Assembly (NCBI GenBank): GCA_045603085.1
Contig: JAZULL010000113.1
Span: 1-64,000 of the forward strand
Length of the DNA: 64,000 nt
Origin: SVQP01 sp045603085
GTDB lineage: Bacteria > Bacillota > Clostridia > Oscillospirales > CAG-272
Direction of reading: 5' to 3'
Every line of letters starts with the position of its first letter. Positions within the stretch are counted from its first letter, which is position 1. The position numbers and the translations under genes were made by a program. The notes beneath the pieces are model-generated. The model ran no database searches, was not told where the DNA came from, and worked only from the letters and a program-made list of their open reading frames with translations. This document shows, in pieces, positions 15,921 through 26,160 of the stretch.

Positions 15921-18266
15921 TCAAAAGCCCTCGAATTCATCATAGAATCCTGCCTTTTGCATGCAGGTGCGATAGGCGTCCCAGGTCCAGCCGTCGCCAA
16001 CTGTGCAGGTAAAATGGTTATGTCCGTTACCGACATTGCTTTCCCAAGAGATCATATAGAAGCCGTTCTTTGTTTCGGATACTTGACAGATCTTTGCACA
16101 ACCGTTGGCATCGATTTCAAGTGTTCCCTGTGCTACCTCTACGTCGGTTGTCAGATCTGTTACAACGTAGTTAGCATGCACTCTAATCTGCGTATCGTTG
16201 GAAGCAACAAGAGTCAGTTTTCCGTCTACCGGTTCATCAAACATCATACAGAAAGGTGTTTGAGAGCGTTTGATATAATGGTATGCAATTTTTTTGCAGC
16301 CGTACCAGTCCACGACAGCATCCGAAACCTGCGGCCAGCCATCAGCAATGTTCCACCAAAGAATGCCACTCATTCTCCATTTGTGAATGCGGAATCTTTC
16401 AATGAAGTATTTGACCGCTTCAGCCTGCGAGACCTGACTTTGTTTTGCAAACTCCTCAAGATCATTGGCGGGCTTACCGAATAACCGCTCGACCTGACTG
16501 ATCATCAGACGGTTTCTGTAGGCATAAGGGTTGCCGTCCACGTAAGGCTCCATGCCCGCGGAGTGGATCAGCCATTCGGGATTGTCACAGATCTCGTAGA
16601 TCGAATCGGCGGGCAGATTGGCCTCTGAAATGAATTTCTTGATCGATTCGGGAGACGGACAGCCGTGATAACCGATCTCTGATGCAAAATGGCACTCGGA
16701 ATTTCCGTAGAAATTGCCCTTGAAATAATCGCGCGGTCCCCAAAGATGATCCTCGGAGGGCATACCGTATTTGTATGCGGTAGCGTCCAAGTAAGGTGAG
16801 CTCGGCAGATAAGGACGCGTTGCATCATGATTACGAAGCTCGCGCAGGATGACGTCGCGCGTGATTTTGTTGTAGTTAGGATCAAGCATAGCAACGGGAT
16901 CGTCATCGGTTCTGTGAGATTCCCAATAGGGGACGACGAAAATATCACATTCGTTATCCCCTGCCCATAAAACAAGCGAGGGATGGTTACGCTTCTCGAT
17001 AGCGATCTGCTTGATCTCCTCTTTGACCAGCTTGCAAAGCCGCTCGTCATCGGGATAATGACCGCAGGCAAACCCAAAATCCTGCCAGATCATGATACCG
17101 TGCTCGTCACAATAATCGTACAGAACGTCACTGGGATATACGTTACCGCCCCAGCAACGGATCATGTTGCATCCCTGATCGTCCGCCAGCTTAATATTGC
17201 GCAGCGTATAGTCATCATGTCTTGACGGAAATGCGTCACAAGGCACCCAGTTTGTACCCATTGCAAAAATGCGTTTGCCATTTATGATAAAACAAAAATC
17301 TCCATCATCTCCGGAGCAAGAGGTGCGCTTGAGCTGCAGGGTTCGGATTCCGAAGCGATATTTGACACTGTCGTATTCTATGCCGTCCTTGACAAGCCTG
17401 ATCTCCATGTCATACATGTTCTGCTCACCGTAATTTTTTGGCCACCAGAGCTTGGGAGAAAGAAATCCAAACTGTATCTTACAGGATGCACAGAAGGGTC
17501 TGTATTCGTGATGGATCACACTGTCGCCGCACTCGCCGTGCAGGATCAGACGGAAATCAGAGATAAAGTCCTCGTCGCTCTGAATGCGCAGCGTGGTGCA
17601 GATATATGCATCGTGCTCGTTTGCCCACATAGTATAGGTAAACGGGTCTTCGATGCGATTCTTAGGCTTGTAGACGATTTCTACGGGTTTCCAAAGACCG
17701 CCCGACACAATGCGCGGCATGATATCCCACCCAAACATAGAGCCGGCCTTGCGAAGCTGAATGCCATCCTGATTATATTTAAGGCCAAAGCACATTGCCG
17801 GAACTTCAAATTGTCTGGCATAAATGGTGGAAGGCAGGATATGCACAAGCAAACTGTGCTTACCGTCTTCCAGTCCATTGATATCAAACGTGTGTGCATG
17901 GAACATGTTTTCAACAAAGCCGAGCAGCTGACCGTCCAGATAGATCTCAGCCGCGGTATCCACACCGCCAAAGACAAGCTGGGCATCCATGCTCGGCTTT
18001 TTATAAAAATCGAATTCTGTAAAATAGTACAGATGCAGGTTCTCAAGGCGCTGTGTGTTGACAGAATTTACTCCGACGTACACGTCGTCAAGAAGCCCCT
18101 CTCTCATAAAATCCAGCTCAAAATTTCCGGGGACCTCGGCTCTGATAGTACGATAACCCCCGCGATATATATCAGTGGGGGTTGTCAATACAACAGAGTC
18201 GGCTTTTACGGTTGTGTTTTCTATCCAGGCGAGTTGCCAATTGTTAATTTGAACCGTCTGATTCAT
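15921..18266 (-). CDS. Glycoside hydrolase family 2, beta-mannosidase-like
   Basis: Hydrolyses terminal beta-mannosides from manno-oligosaccharides or N-glycans; no signal peptide, so it probably works on imported sugars. The 781-residue enzyme has an N-terminal jelly-roll domain (1-200), an Ig-like domain and a TIM barrel from about 320. Signature segments are MIRCWGGNVYPSD and YDYCDEHGIMIWQDFGFACGHYP, the acid/base E439 in LWAGDNECD and the nucleophile E530 in FASEIGYHG. It starts 16 bases after polC, so it is co-transcribed with that operon, an odd place for a sugar enzyme. Start ATG with GGAGG upstream. Confidence 0.92.
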   Translation of the reverse strand: MNQTVQINNWQLAWIENTTVKADSVVLTTPTDIYRGGYRTIRAEVPGNFELDFMREGLLDDVYVGVNSVNTQRLENLHLYYFTEFDFYKKPSMDAQLVFGGVDTAAEIYLDGQLLGFVENMFHAHTFDINGLEDGKHSLLVHILPSTIYARQFEVPAMCFGLKYNQDGIQLRKAGSMFGWDIMPRIVSGGLWKPVEIVYKPKNRIEDPFTYTMWANEHDAYICTTLRIQSDEDFISDFRLILHGECGDSVIHHEYRPFCASCKIQFGFLSPKLWWPKNYGEQNMYDMEIRLVKDGIEYDSVKYRFGIRTLQLKRTSCSGDDGDFCFIINGKRIFAMGTNWVPCDAFPSRHDDYTLRNIKLADDQGCNMIRCWGGNVYPSDVLYDYCDEHGIMIWQDFGFACGHYPDDERLCKLVKEEIKQIAIEKRNHPSLVLWAGDNECDIFVVPYWESHRTDDDPVAMLDPNYNKITRDVILRELRNHDATRPYLPSSPYLDATAYKYGMPSEDHLWGPRDYFKGNFYGNSECHFASEIGYHGCPSPESIKKFISEANLPADSIYEICDNPEWLIHSAGMEPYVDGNPYAYRNRLMISQVERLFGKPANDLEEFAKQSQVSQAEAVKYFIERFRIHKWRMSGILWWNIADGWPQVSDAVVDWYGCKKIAYHYIKRSQTPFCMMFDEPVDGKLTLVASNDTQIRVHANYVVTDLTTDVEVAQGTLEIDANGCAKICQVSETKNGFYMISWESNVGNGHNHFTCTVGDGWTWDAYRTCMQKAGFYDEFEGF

Positions 18267-18282
18267 AAAAGCCTCCTTGAAA

Positions 18283-21200
18283 TCAGAAATTAAAGGTTAA
18301 TTGGTCAGTTTCGTTAATGCCGTCAAGAACTCCGTTCTTGCGCAGAATATCAATAACCGCTTGCGAAAGCTTAGCGCGGGTCTTGAGGTCTTCTACCGAG
18401 AAAAAGGATTCTTGTTCACGGGCTCGGACAATATTTTCTGCCGCAGTTTCGCCAAGGCCGGACAGCGACGAGAACGGCAGACGGATCTTTCCGTTTTCAG
18501 GCAGAAATTCCTTCCAGTCAGATTTTTCAAGGCTAACAGGCAAGAATCGGATGCCGCGGGCAAAGGCTTCATTCGCAAGCTGCAGCACGGCAAGGCTAGC
18601 TTGCTCCTTGGGAGATGCTTCAAGTCCTCTGGCTTCAATGTCTTTGATATGGGCTACAAGGGCTTTCTTCCCTTTCATGATCAGTTCTCCGTCAAATCCG
18701 TCAGGCTGTACTGTGAACATGGCACAGTAGAACGCAAGAGGAATATGCACCTTGTACCAGCCAAGACGGATCGCGGACATGTCGTAAGCAGCTGCATGTG
18801 CCTTGGGGAACATGTACTTGATACGCTTACAAGACCAGATATACCATTCGGGAACGCCTGCCTCCCTCATTTCCTGTTCGTATTCGGGAGTAAGTCCCTT
18901 ACCCTTTCTGACCATTTCCATGATCTTGAATGCATGGTCCTTTTGTACGCCGTATTCGATCAGCGCCAGCATGATCGAATCACGTGTACCGATAACCTCG
19001 GAAATGGTACAGGTACCGTTTTTGATCAGCTCTTGCGCGTTGTTGGTCCATACGTCTGTACCGTGTGAAAGACCTGAGATCTGCAAAAGGTCCGAGAAGC
19101 TCTGCGGCTGGCACTCCTGCAGCATCTTGATAACGAATTTTGTACCCAACTCGGGCAGACCAAGCGTACCGAGCGGACAGTTAATGTCATCGGGTGAAAT
19201 ACCGAGTGGCTTGGTCGAAAGAAACAGCTCGTAGATCGAGCGGTCGTTCATGGGCACGTCAAGAACACTTGTATCCGAATATTTTTCCAGATACTTGTAT
19301 TTAGTTGGCATATCGTGCCCAAGCTCGTCCAGCTTGAGCAAGGTATCGTGCAGATATTCAAAGGTAAAGTGTGTGGTAATGATATCGGATTTTACGTCCT
19401 CGGCCGGGTGCTGTACCGGGCAGAAATCGTAGATCTCCATGGTCTTGGGTACTACGACGATGCCGCCGGGATGCTGACCGGTGTTGCGCTTGACGCCCAC
19501 GCAATTGGCAACAAGTCTGTTGGCTTCGGCATTGGAAACGCTGACGTTACGTTCTTCAAAATACTTCATAACGTAGCCGTATGCAGTCTTATCTGCAAGC
19601 GTGCCGATCGTGCCTGCTCGGAACACGTTTTCGGCGCCAAACAGCTCTTCTGTGTATTTATGGACTTTTCCCTGCACCTCACCTGAGAAATTCAGGTCAA
19701 TATCGGGAGATTTATCACCGTAGAAGCCAAGGAAGGTCTCAAACGGGATGTCGTGGCCGTCGTAGTTGAGCTTGGTTCCGCACTTGGGACAATTCGCGTC
19801 CGGCAGGTCAAAGCCCGATCCGATCTTGTTTTTCTTGGCATAATCAAAATCGGAATATTTGCAGTTCGGGCACCAATAGTGCGCCGGCAAGGGATTTACC
19901 TCGGAAATGCCCGCCATGGATGCAACGACCGACGAGCCGACCGAACCGCGCGATCCGACAAGGTACCCTTGTTTTTCGCTGTATTCAACCAGCTTCTGGG
20001 CGATCATATAGAGCACGGCGAAGCCGTTTTTGATAATCGATTCCAATTCTCTTGCAAGACGCGAGGATACGATTTCGGGAAGTGGGTCACCGTACATGGA
20101 CTTTGCCTTTTCCCAGCAGATCCGTTGCAGGTCCTCCTCTGCTCCGTCCATAGTGGGCGTAAACGTACCCTTGGGGAACGGACGGATGTCCTTTTCGATC
20201 ATATCATTGATCAGATTGGTGTTTGTAACGACCACCTCGTAGGCTTTCTCCTCTCCAAGATAAGAGAATTCCTCAAGCATTTCCTCGGTGGTACGGTAGT
20301 ACAGGAAAATATCTCTGTCGCCATCCTTAAACTTCTGGCCGCACAGCAGGATCTTACGGTAAATACCGTCCTCCTTGTTGAGAAAGTGCGCGTCACAAGT
20401 AGCGACGACAGGCTTATTGTACTGTTCTCCGAGTGCGACGATTTTTCTGTTGAGATCGCGCAGACCTTCTTGGTCAGCAACCTTTCCTTCGTCGATCAGA
20501 AACATGTTGTTGGTAATGGGTTGGATTTCCAGGTAATCGTAGAAGGATACCAGCTCCTCAAGCTCTGCTTCACTCTTGTTTTCCAAAATTGCCGTAAAAA
20601 TCTCACCCGCTTCACAGGCGGATCCAACGATCAGTCCCTCGCGGTGCTTTTCCAACTGCGTTTTGGGAATTCTCGGAGATCTTCTGTAATACTGCAGGTT
20701 ACTCATCGAAACCAGCTTGTAGAGATTTTTCAGGCCTGTCGCGTTCTTGACCAGCAGGATCTGATGGAAGGGCTTGAGCTTAAGCGGGTCGGAATTGACA
20801 GTCATCTCATGACAAAGCTGCTCAAAAGTAAAGATTTCGGACGACTTCATCTGCTCGCACATCTTGAAATAGATAAATGCCAGCATCTCTGCGTCATCAC
20901 TTGCACGGTGGTGATTAAAGTCACCCAGACCGTAATGCTCAGCCAGGAGATTGAGCTTGTGCTTGTTAAGCGTGGGATTCAGGAATCTGGATAGCGCAAC
21001 CGTATCAAGATACGGGTTGGGTAGCTCCATGCCGCAAAGCTGTGCATTATGGCGGATAAAGCCGATGTCAAAGCTTGCGTTATGCGCGATCAAGAGCTTT
21101 GGGGCTTGTCCGGGAATGTCGCCTATATATGCAAAAAACGATTCCAGCGCATCTTTGATCTTTGGCGCACCCTTGACCATATCGTCCGTAATACCGGTCA

Positions 21201-22719
21201 ACTTGACGATATCTTCGGGGATAGGCTCCTCGGGATCGACAAAGGTGTTGAATCTGTCCAGTACCTCGCCCTGCTTGATGCGTACAGCACCGATTTCTGT
21301 GATTTTACACGTCTTGGCCGAAAGACCGGTGGTCTCAATATCAAACACAATGCATTCATCGTAGGGTGTGTAGGCGCAATGCCCCGTAACCGCTCCCGCA
21401 GTGTCGTTGACAAAGTACGCCTCCATGCCGTAAATGACCTTCTGACCGATCTTTTCTGCAGTCAGCATTGCATCCTGATACGCCTGGACGTTTCCGTGGT
21501 CTGTAATGGCAACGGCGGGATGCCCCCATTCCTTTGCCTGCTTGACAGCTGCGGATGGTGGAATCAGTGCGTCCATGGTGGACATCTGCGTATGTAAGTG
21601 CAATTCCACGCGCTTAACGGGAGCGTTATCCTTGCGGTAGAGTCTTTTGATCTTGGCGTATTCAACGGGATAGAACAGGCAATCAGGTCCTTCTGTTCTG
21701 TTGCCGTCCTTGGTCTTTTTGACCTCGTATTTGGTATATCCCTTCATTGCAAGCACCGCTCCGTTGGAAACAGCCTTGCAGATTTCGTCGCATTCTTCGG
21801 GCTCGACGTTGAAGGATTTAATTTCAACGGAAGAGTTGCCGTCGGTGAAGCAGTAATTCAGATTGAATTTTTCACCCGTACGGTTTCTTTCCTTGTTAAA
21901 GCCGAACACCTCACCGATTATGACGACGTTACGAACAGGCTTCACAAGGCTTGCAATCGGTGTGGGACGAATTTCAAACGCATCCCCCTTGACATATTCG
22001 GGAGAAGAGATATCAAATGACGTGTGCCCGATTGTGCAAACGCCATCCGTGATAATCGGTGTGGGATCTTCATCGAACACAGAACGGATTCTGGGATGCG
22101 CCGGCTGTTCAGGCTCAGCGGGCTGCTGTTGCGAGCCGTGAGACTTGGCTAAATCGTATTCTCTGGCAGATCTTGCAATCTGCTCGTCGAGTTCTCTGAG
22201 CTGTCGCTGTCTGATCTCGTTTGCTTCGTCATAGCCAAAATCCTCAGAGTGCACCAGCTTGACTCTGATATGAATGCCAAATTCGGAAAACAGAATATTT
22301 TCCATGATCTGAGGGGTACGGGCATCCTCCATGAGCAGAATGCCCGAATCAATAACGGGCAGCTCGACGGTCAAAAGGTCTCCCTCCAGCTTATATCTGT
22401 ATCTGTTGAAAAATCCTCTGGCAACAATGCCTACGGTCTCAGTTTCCACAAGAAGCTCGGGAATATAGCTTTGGCTGAATAACTCTGCGGGATATTTGGG
22501 CAGGATCTTGACGCGATTGAGCTCGTAAGCCTTACAAATCTCATCCTCGATACGGTAGAGCTCGGATTTTTCAATCAGCCCGGGAAAGGATGCGGTGATC
22601 TCTATGATTTTCTTTTCTTTATCTGCCATGAGCTTGAGATCAGTAATGCTCAGCAGAATCTTTTCCGTATATGAATCGGGATGATATTTGTGAAATATCT
22701 CAAGAAATGTCTTTTTCAT
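18283..22719 (-). CDS. polC: DNA polymerase III alpha subunit, PolC type
   Basis: The replicative polymerase of low-GC Gram-positives. The 1478 residues show the PolC order: N-terminal domain (1-200), OB fold (VVIIGEVFGFNKERN, about 264-345), a PHP domain split by the exonuclease (HLHTQMSTMD and AITDHGN, about 372-436), a DEDD proofreading exonuclease (FDIETTG 459-465, HNASFD near 546-551, HRASDDAEM), then the polymerase core with GSRGSVGSSVVASM and the catalytic PDIDLNFSG, a CxxC zinc site (YWCPNCKYSD and DANCPKCG), and the C-terminal helix-hairpin-helix region. All exonuclease acids appear intact. It is the next-to-last gene of a long essential operon. Confidence 0.97.
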   Translation of the reverse strand: MKKTFLEIFHKYHPDSYTEKILLSITDLKLMADKEKKIIEITASFPGLIEKSELYRIEDEICKAYELNRVKILPKYPAELFSQSYIPELLVETETVGIVARGFFNRYRYKLEGDLLTVELPVIDSGILLMEDARTPQIMENILFSEFGIHIRVKLVHSEDFGYDEANEIRQRQLRELDEQIARSAREYDLAKSHGSQQQPAEPEQPAHPRIRSVFDEDPTPIITDGVCTIGHTSFDISSPEYVKGDAFEIRPTPIASLVKPVRNVVIIGEVFGFNKERNRTGEKFNLNYCFTDGNSSVEIKSFNVEPEECDEICKAVSNGAVLAMKGYTKYEVKKTKDGNRTEGPDCLFYPVEYAKIKRLYRKDNAPVKRVELHLHTQMSTMDALIPPSAAVKQAKEWGHPAVAITDHGNVQAYQDAMLTAEKIGQKVIYGMEAYFVNDTAGAVTGHCAYTPYDECIVFDIETTGLSAKTCKITEIGAVRIKQGEVLDRFNTFVDPEEPIPEDIVKLTGITDDMVKGAPKIKDALESFFAYIGDIPGQAPKLLIAHNASFDIGFIRHNAQLCGMELPNPYLDTVALSRFLNPTLNKHKLNLLAEHYGLGDFNHHRASDDAEMLAFIYFKMCEQMKSSEIFTFEQLCHEMTVNSDPLKLKPFHQILLVKNATGLKNLYKLVSMSNLQYYRRSPRIPKTQLEKHREGLIVGSACEAGEIFTAILENKSEAELEELVSFYDYLEIQPITNNMFLIDEGKVADQEGLRDLNRKIVALGEQYNKPVVATCDAHFLNKEDGIYRKILLCGQKFKDGDRDIFLYYRTTEEMLEEFSYLGEEKAYEVVVTNTNLINDMIEKDIRPFPKGTFTPTMDGAEEDLQRICWEKAKSMYGDPLPEIVSSRLARELESIIKNGFAVLYMIAQKLVEYSEKQGYLVGSRGSVGSSVVASMAGISEVNPLPAHYWCPNCKYSDFDYAKKNKIGSGFDLPDANCPKCGTKLNYDGHDIPFETFLGFYGDKSPDIDLNFSGEVQGKVHKYTEELFGAENVFRAGTIGTLADKTAYGYVMKYFEERNVSVSNAEANRLVANCVGVKRNTGQHPGGIVVVPKTMEIYDFCPVQHPAEDVKSDIITTHFTFEYLHDTLLKLDELGHDMPTKYKYLEKYSDTSVLDVPMNDRSIYELFLSTKPLGISPDDINCPLGTLGLPELGTKFVIKMLQECQPQSFSDLLQISGLSHGTDVWTNNAQELIKNGTCTISEVIGTRDSIMLALIEYGVQKDHAFKIMEMVRKGKGLTPEYEQEMREAGVPEWYIWSCKRIKYMFPKAHAAAYDMSAIRLGWYKVHIPLAFYCAMFTVQPDGFDGELIMKGKKALVAHIKDIEARGLEASPKEQASLAVLQLANEAFARGIRFLPVSLEKSDWKEFLPENGKIRLPFSSLSGLGETAAENIVRAREQESFFSVEDLKTRAKLSQAVIDILRKNGVLDGINETDQLTFNF

Positions 22720-22784
22720 AATAGACTCCGTGTTTTAAACTTTTAATTCTTGATTTTTAATATTACTTCTTAAACTAATTATTC

Positions 22785-23873
22785 TTAATTATTCTTCATT
22801 TCCTTGATCTTTTGGATCAGGGTCTCTATAAGCTGATTTTCGGGAATCTTTCCGATAATTTCGCCGTGAGAGATCAGCAGTGCTTCCCCTTTTCCACCGG
22901 CAATTCCGATATCAGCCTCGCGTGCTTCACCGGGGCCGTTGACAACACAGCCCATCAGCGCGACACGGATGGGATAATCAAGCAAGCCTTCATTAGCCGC
23001 CGCTTCCCTGAATTGCTTTTCAAGTGAGATAAGATCGATCTTGGTGCGTCCGCACGTGGGACAGCTGACAATGTTCATGCCGCACTGTCCGTTGATTTCC
23101 AGCGCACTCAGAATGTTCTTAGCTGCATATACCTCATGCACGGGATCTGCAGTCAAAGACACGCGCAGGGTGTCGCCTATGCCGTCACACAGCAAAGCCC
23201 CAATGCCGGCTGCGCTCTTGATGATTCCGATTTCTTCACTTCCCGCTTCGGTAACGCCGATATGAATGGGATATCTGCACCGTTCTGCCACCAGTCGGTT
23301 GGCTTTGATCATTTGCTCGACCGAAGATCCCTTGATTGAGATCACGATATCTTCAAAGTCGAATTTTTCAAGCAATGCGACGTGGTACATTGCAGAATCA
23401 CAAAGTGCCTGCGGTGTGGGCCCGCCATGCCTGGAAAGAATATGCTTTTCAAGTGAACCCCCATTAACACCGATACGGATCGGAATATTTCTCTGCTTGC
23501 AGGCGTCCACTACTGATTTAACGCGGTCATCATCGCCGATGTTGCCGGGATTGATACGGATTTTATCGACACCGCGCTCGGCGCATGCCAAGGCTGCCTT
23601 GTAATCAAAGTGAATATCCGCAACGATAGGCACGGTTATTCCTGCCTGCTTGATGACGGTGACGGTTTCGGCGCTTTGTACGTCAGGTACGGTAATACGC
23701 ACAATATCACATCCTGCATCCTGCAAGCGTTTTACCTGCTCTATTGTTGCCGCGGCGTCTTTTGTATCGGTGTTGGTCATGGATTGAATGGCAATGGGAG
23801 CATTGCCGCCAACTCTCACTTGACCTACCTTGACTTCGCGTGTTTTTCTTCTGATGCTTTGATAATCGATCAT
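22785..23873 (-). CDS. ispG: 4-hydroxy-3-methylbut-2-enyl diphosphate synthase (flavodoxin type)
   Basis: Fe-S enzyme of the MEP isoprenoid pathway. The 362-residue protein has a TIM barrel with SMTNTDTKD and IRINPGNIG and the [4Fe-4S] ligands C271 and C274 (SCPTCGR) and C309 with E316 (GCVVNGPGEA). Short bacterial form without the plant insertion. Its ATG overlaps the rseP stop by 4 bases. The dxr-rseP-ispG run is the usual Clostridial arrangement; ispG and dxr supply the isoprenoid that uppS uses, so the operon couples lipid carrier supply with membrane proteolysis and DNA replication. Confidence 0.97.
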   Translation of the reverse strand: MIDYQSIRRKTREVKVGQVRVGGNAPIAIQSMTNTDTKDAAATIEQVKRLQDAGCDIVRITVPDVQSAETVTVIKQAGITVPIVADIHFDYKAALACAERGVDKIRINPGNIGDDDRVKSVVDACKQRNIPIRIGVNGGSLEKHILSRHGGPTPQALCDSAMYHVALLEKFDFEDIVISIKGSSVEQMIKANRLVAERCRYPIHIGVTEAGSEEIGIIKSAAGIGALLCDGIGDTLRVSLTADPVHEVYAAKNILSALEINGQCGMNIVSCPTCGRTKIDLISLEKQFREAAANEGLLDYPIRVALMGCVVNGPGEAREADIGIAGGKGEALLISHGEIIGKIPENQLIETLIQKIKEMKNN

Positions 23874-24958
23874 GTGAATAATCCTATGATATCCTTTATA
23901 GAAATAAGTGCCATAAGTGCAAATAAAACCAATATGCCAATGAAATTGACGTAACCCTCAAGATTTTTATTGATCGGTTTTCCTCTGAACAGCTCAATGA
24001 TCAGGAACATCAAACGCCCGCCGTCAAGTGCAGGCACGGGCAAAAGGTTGAATACACCGAGATTAATGGTTATGACAGCGACCAGATATAACAACGTCGC
24101 GCCACCGGCCTGAGCGGCTTCCCCGATGACCTGGGTTGTGCCGACGGGCCCTGATACCGCATCGGCACCGTATCTGCCACGAAGCATATCGAAGATCGAG
24201 TCGTAGATCATTTTTACGGTCGAGAATGCACGGTTTACCGAGTATAGACACAAATTGCCGATATTGGGAGATTTGCCGTATACCTTGAAGTCATAAGAAC
24301 CGAATACAACACCGCTCTCCTCGGAGGTTGGGAATTTGACGTCCTCCAGCTTGTAGAAGTAATCGTCACGGATGACTACAAGATCGACAGGCTTATATGC
24401 ACTGTTAGTGATCTCATAAATCAGATCATAGCCGGTAAATACGGGAACACCGTTGACGGCAATGACTCTGTCACCTTTCATCAGACCGTGCTCTCCCATT
24501 TGGTTGGACGTAGCGTTTTCATCAAATTCTGCAATTACGTTTGTGGGAAGCAGTGCCCCCTCGGTTGCCATAACGGTCGAGGTGGTCAGAATAAACATGG
24601 CAATAAAGCCAAGCAGAATATTCATGCCCGCGCCTGCGACAATGATCAGAATTCTCTGCCATATATTCTTGTTACAGAAAGCATTGGGGTCGGAAGAGTC
24701 TGTATCCTCGCCGTCCATACTGACATATCCACCGATCAGAAACAATCTGACCGAATAGCGAATGCCGGATTTTTTGGACACAAAGGAAAGAATCTGCGGT
24801 CCCATGCCAAGCGAAAACTCACGTACGGTAACGCGGCAAAGTCTGGCTGTGATATAATGACCAAACTCATGGATTATAATCAGCGCGCTGAAGATGCCGA
24901 CTGCAAGCAGCACGTACAGAGCAGATTTTACTGTGGGATGTTCAAAAAAGGTTTCCAA
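23870..24958 (-). CDS. rseP: Site-2 protease, RseP/RasP family
   Basis: Intramembrane zinc metalloprotease that cleaves anti-sigma factors and signal-peptide remnants. The 362 residues have the catalytic HEFGH motif (30-34) in the first membrane helix, SLGMGP, one PDZ domain (GDRVIAVNGVPV, about 140-185), and the C-terminal NLLPVPALDGGRL with the third metal ligand Asp. About four membrane helices are visible. It overlaps ispG by 4 bases and follows dxr by 17 bases. Length and motifs are normal. Confidence 0.96.
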   Translation of the reverse strand: METFFEHPTVKSALYVLLAVGIFSALIIIHEFGHYITARLCRVTVREFSLGMGPQILSFVSKKSGIRYSVRLFLIGGYVSMDGEDTDSSDPNAFCNKNIWQRILIIVAGAGMNILLGFIAMFILTTSTVMATEGALLPTNVIAEFDENATSNQMGEHGLMKGDRVIAVNGVPVFTGYDLIYEITNSAYKPVDLVVIRDDYFYKLEDVKFPTSEESGVVFGSYDFKVYGKSPNIGNLCLYSVNRAFSTVKMIYDSIFDMLRGRYGADAVSGPVGTTQVIGEAAQAGGATLLYLVAVITINLGVFNLLPVPALDGGRLMFLIIELFRGKPINKNLEGYVNFIGILVLFALMALISIKDIIGLFT

Positions 24959-24975
24959 TCGTTAACTCCTCGAAA

Positions 24976-26160
24976 TCAGATATTTTCCAAAAAACGGAGT
25001 GCCGTCCGGCGCGCCAGGCGGTCGGATGCAATGATGTCCTCAAGCGAGTGCTTTTCCTTGACCCATTGCAATTCGGATACGACTGCGCCTACGGTATCCA
25101 TGATGCCGCAGAAAGACAGCTTTTCCTCCAAAAATGCTGCGACACAAACCTCGTTTGCCGCATTGAGAACAGCGGGTAATGCACCGCCCTTTTCAATACA
25201 GTCAAACGCCAGTGCAAGCAGCGAAAAGGTTTCGGTATCGGGCTTGGCAAAGGTCAGCTTGCCTACCTTGAACCAATCCAACTGATCAATTGCGGCTTGA
25301 ACGCGAGCGGGATGCGTCAGAGCGTACTGAACGCATGAGCGCATATCCGGCACAGACAGCTGTGCGATCACGTTATTATCAATATATTCCACCGCAGAAT
25401 GGATTATACTCTCGCGGTGTACGGTCACCTCTACCTGTTCGGGTCTGACACCAAACAGATGTACCGCCTCGATGACCTCGAAGCCCTTGTTCATCATGGT
25501 TGCGCTGTCGACCGTAATCTTTGCACCCATTTTCCATGTGGGGTGAGCCAGTGTTTTCTGTTTGGTCACGCTCTCCAGCATTTCTTTTGTATAGCCGAAA
25601 AAGGGACCGCCGGATGCGGTCAGCATCAATCTCTTGATTTCCCTTTTTTCGCCGGAGCGCAGGCACTGATAAATGGCACAGTGCTCACTGTCCACGGGCA
25701 GAATGTCAATCCCCTTTTCTTTTGCAAGAGGCATGACGATCTCACCCGCAACCACAAGAGATTCCTTGTTTGCAAGAGCGAGCTGCTTGCCTGCTTTTAG
25801 CGTTGCAATGGTGGGGGCAAGACCTGCTTCGCCAAGTATCGAATTGACTACCACCTGTTTATCTGCACTTGCCGGTGTTTCTGCGATCATTTCACAAATC
25901 CCCTGCTCACCGACATATACACGGGTGGGCAGATCCTTGATACGTACTGCAAGATCCTTGGCAGAAGCTCGATCTGCCATCGCGCACGAGGTGGGTAAAA
26001 ACTCGCGTACAAGAGCTTCGGCTTCGGTAACGCTACTCTTTGCGCTGATGGCGTCCACGCGCACTCCGTGCATTCTTGCCACGTCAGCAGCCTGCTGACC
26101 GACAGAACCCGTGGCGCCGAGAATAATCATGGACGGATATTGATTCTTTTGGCTCATCAT
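24976..26160 (-). CDS. dxr: 1-deoxy-D-xylulose 5-phosphate reductoisomerase
   Basis: Second enzyme of the MEP pathway (DXP to MEP with NADPH). The 394-residue product has the NADPH loop GATGSVGQQ (15-23), LANKESLVVAG, the metal-binding DSEHCAIYQCL motif, KMGAKITVDSATMMNKGFEV and HRESIIHS. ATG overlaps the cdsA stop by 4 bases; ribosome site lies inside cdsA. Everything is of family length. Also called ispC. Confidence 0.97.
   Translation of the reverse strand: MMSQKNQYPSMIILGATGSVGQQAADVARMHGVRVDAISAKSSVTEAEALVREFLPTSCAMADRASAKDLAVRIKDLPTRVYVGEQGICEMIAETPASADKQVVVNSILGEAGLAPTIATLKAGKQLALANKESLVVAGEIVMPLAKEKGIDILPVDSEHCAIYQCLRSGEKREIKRLMLTASGGPFFGYTKEMLESVTKQKTLAHPTWKMGAKITVDSATMMNKGFEVIEAVHLFGVRPEQVEVTVHRESIIHSAVEYIDNNVIAQLSVPDMRSCVQYALTHPARVQAAIDQLDWFKVGKLTFAKPDTETFSLLALAFDCIEKGGALPAVLNAANEVCVAAFLEEKLSFCGIMDTVGAVVSELQWVKEKHSLEDIIASDRLARRTALRFLENI

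Noticed and set aside
19753..20994. Plus-strand open frame of about 410 codons
   Set aside because: Lies inside polC on the opposite strand, overlapping the catalytic core; no recognisable protein.
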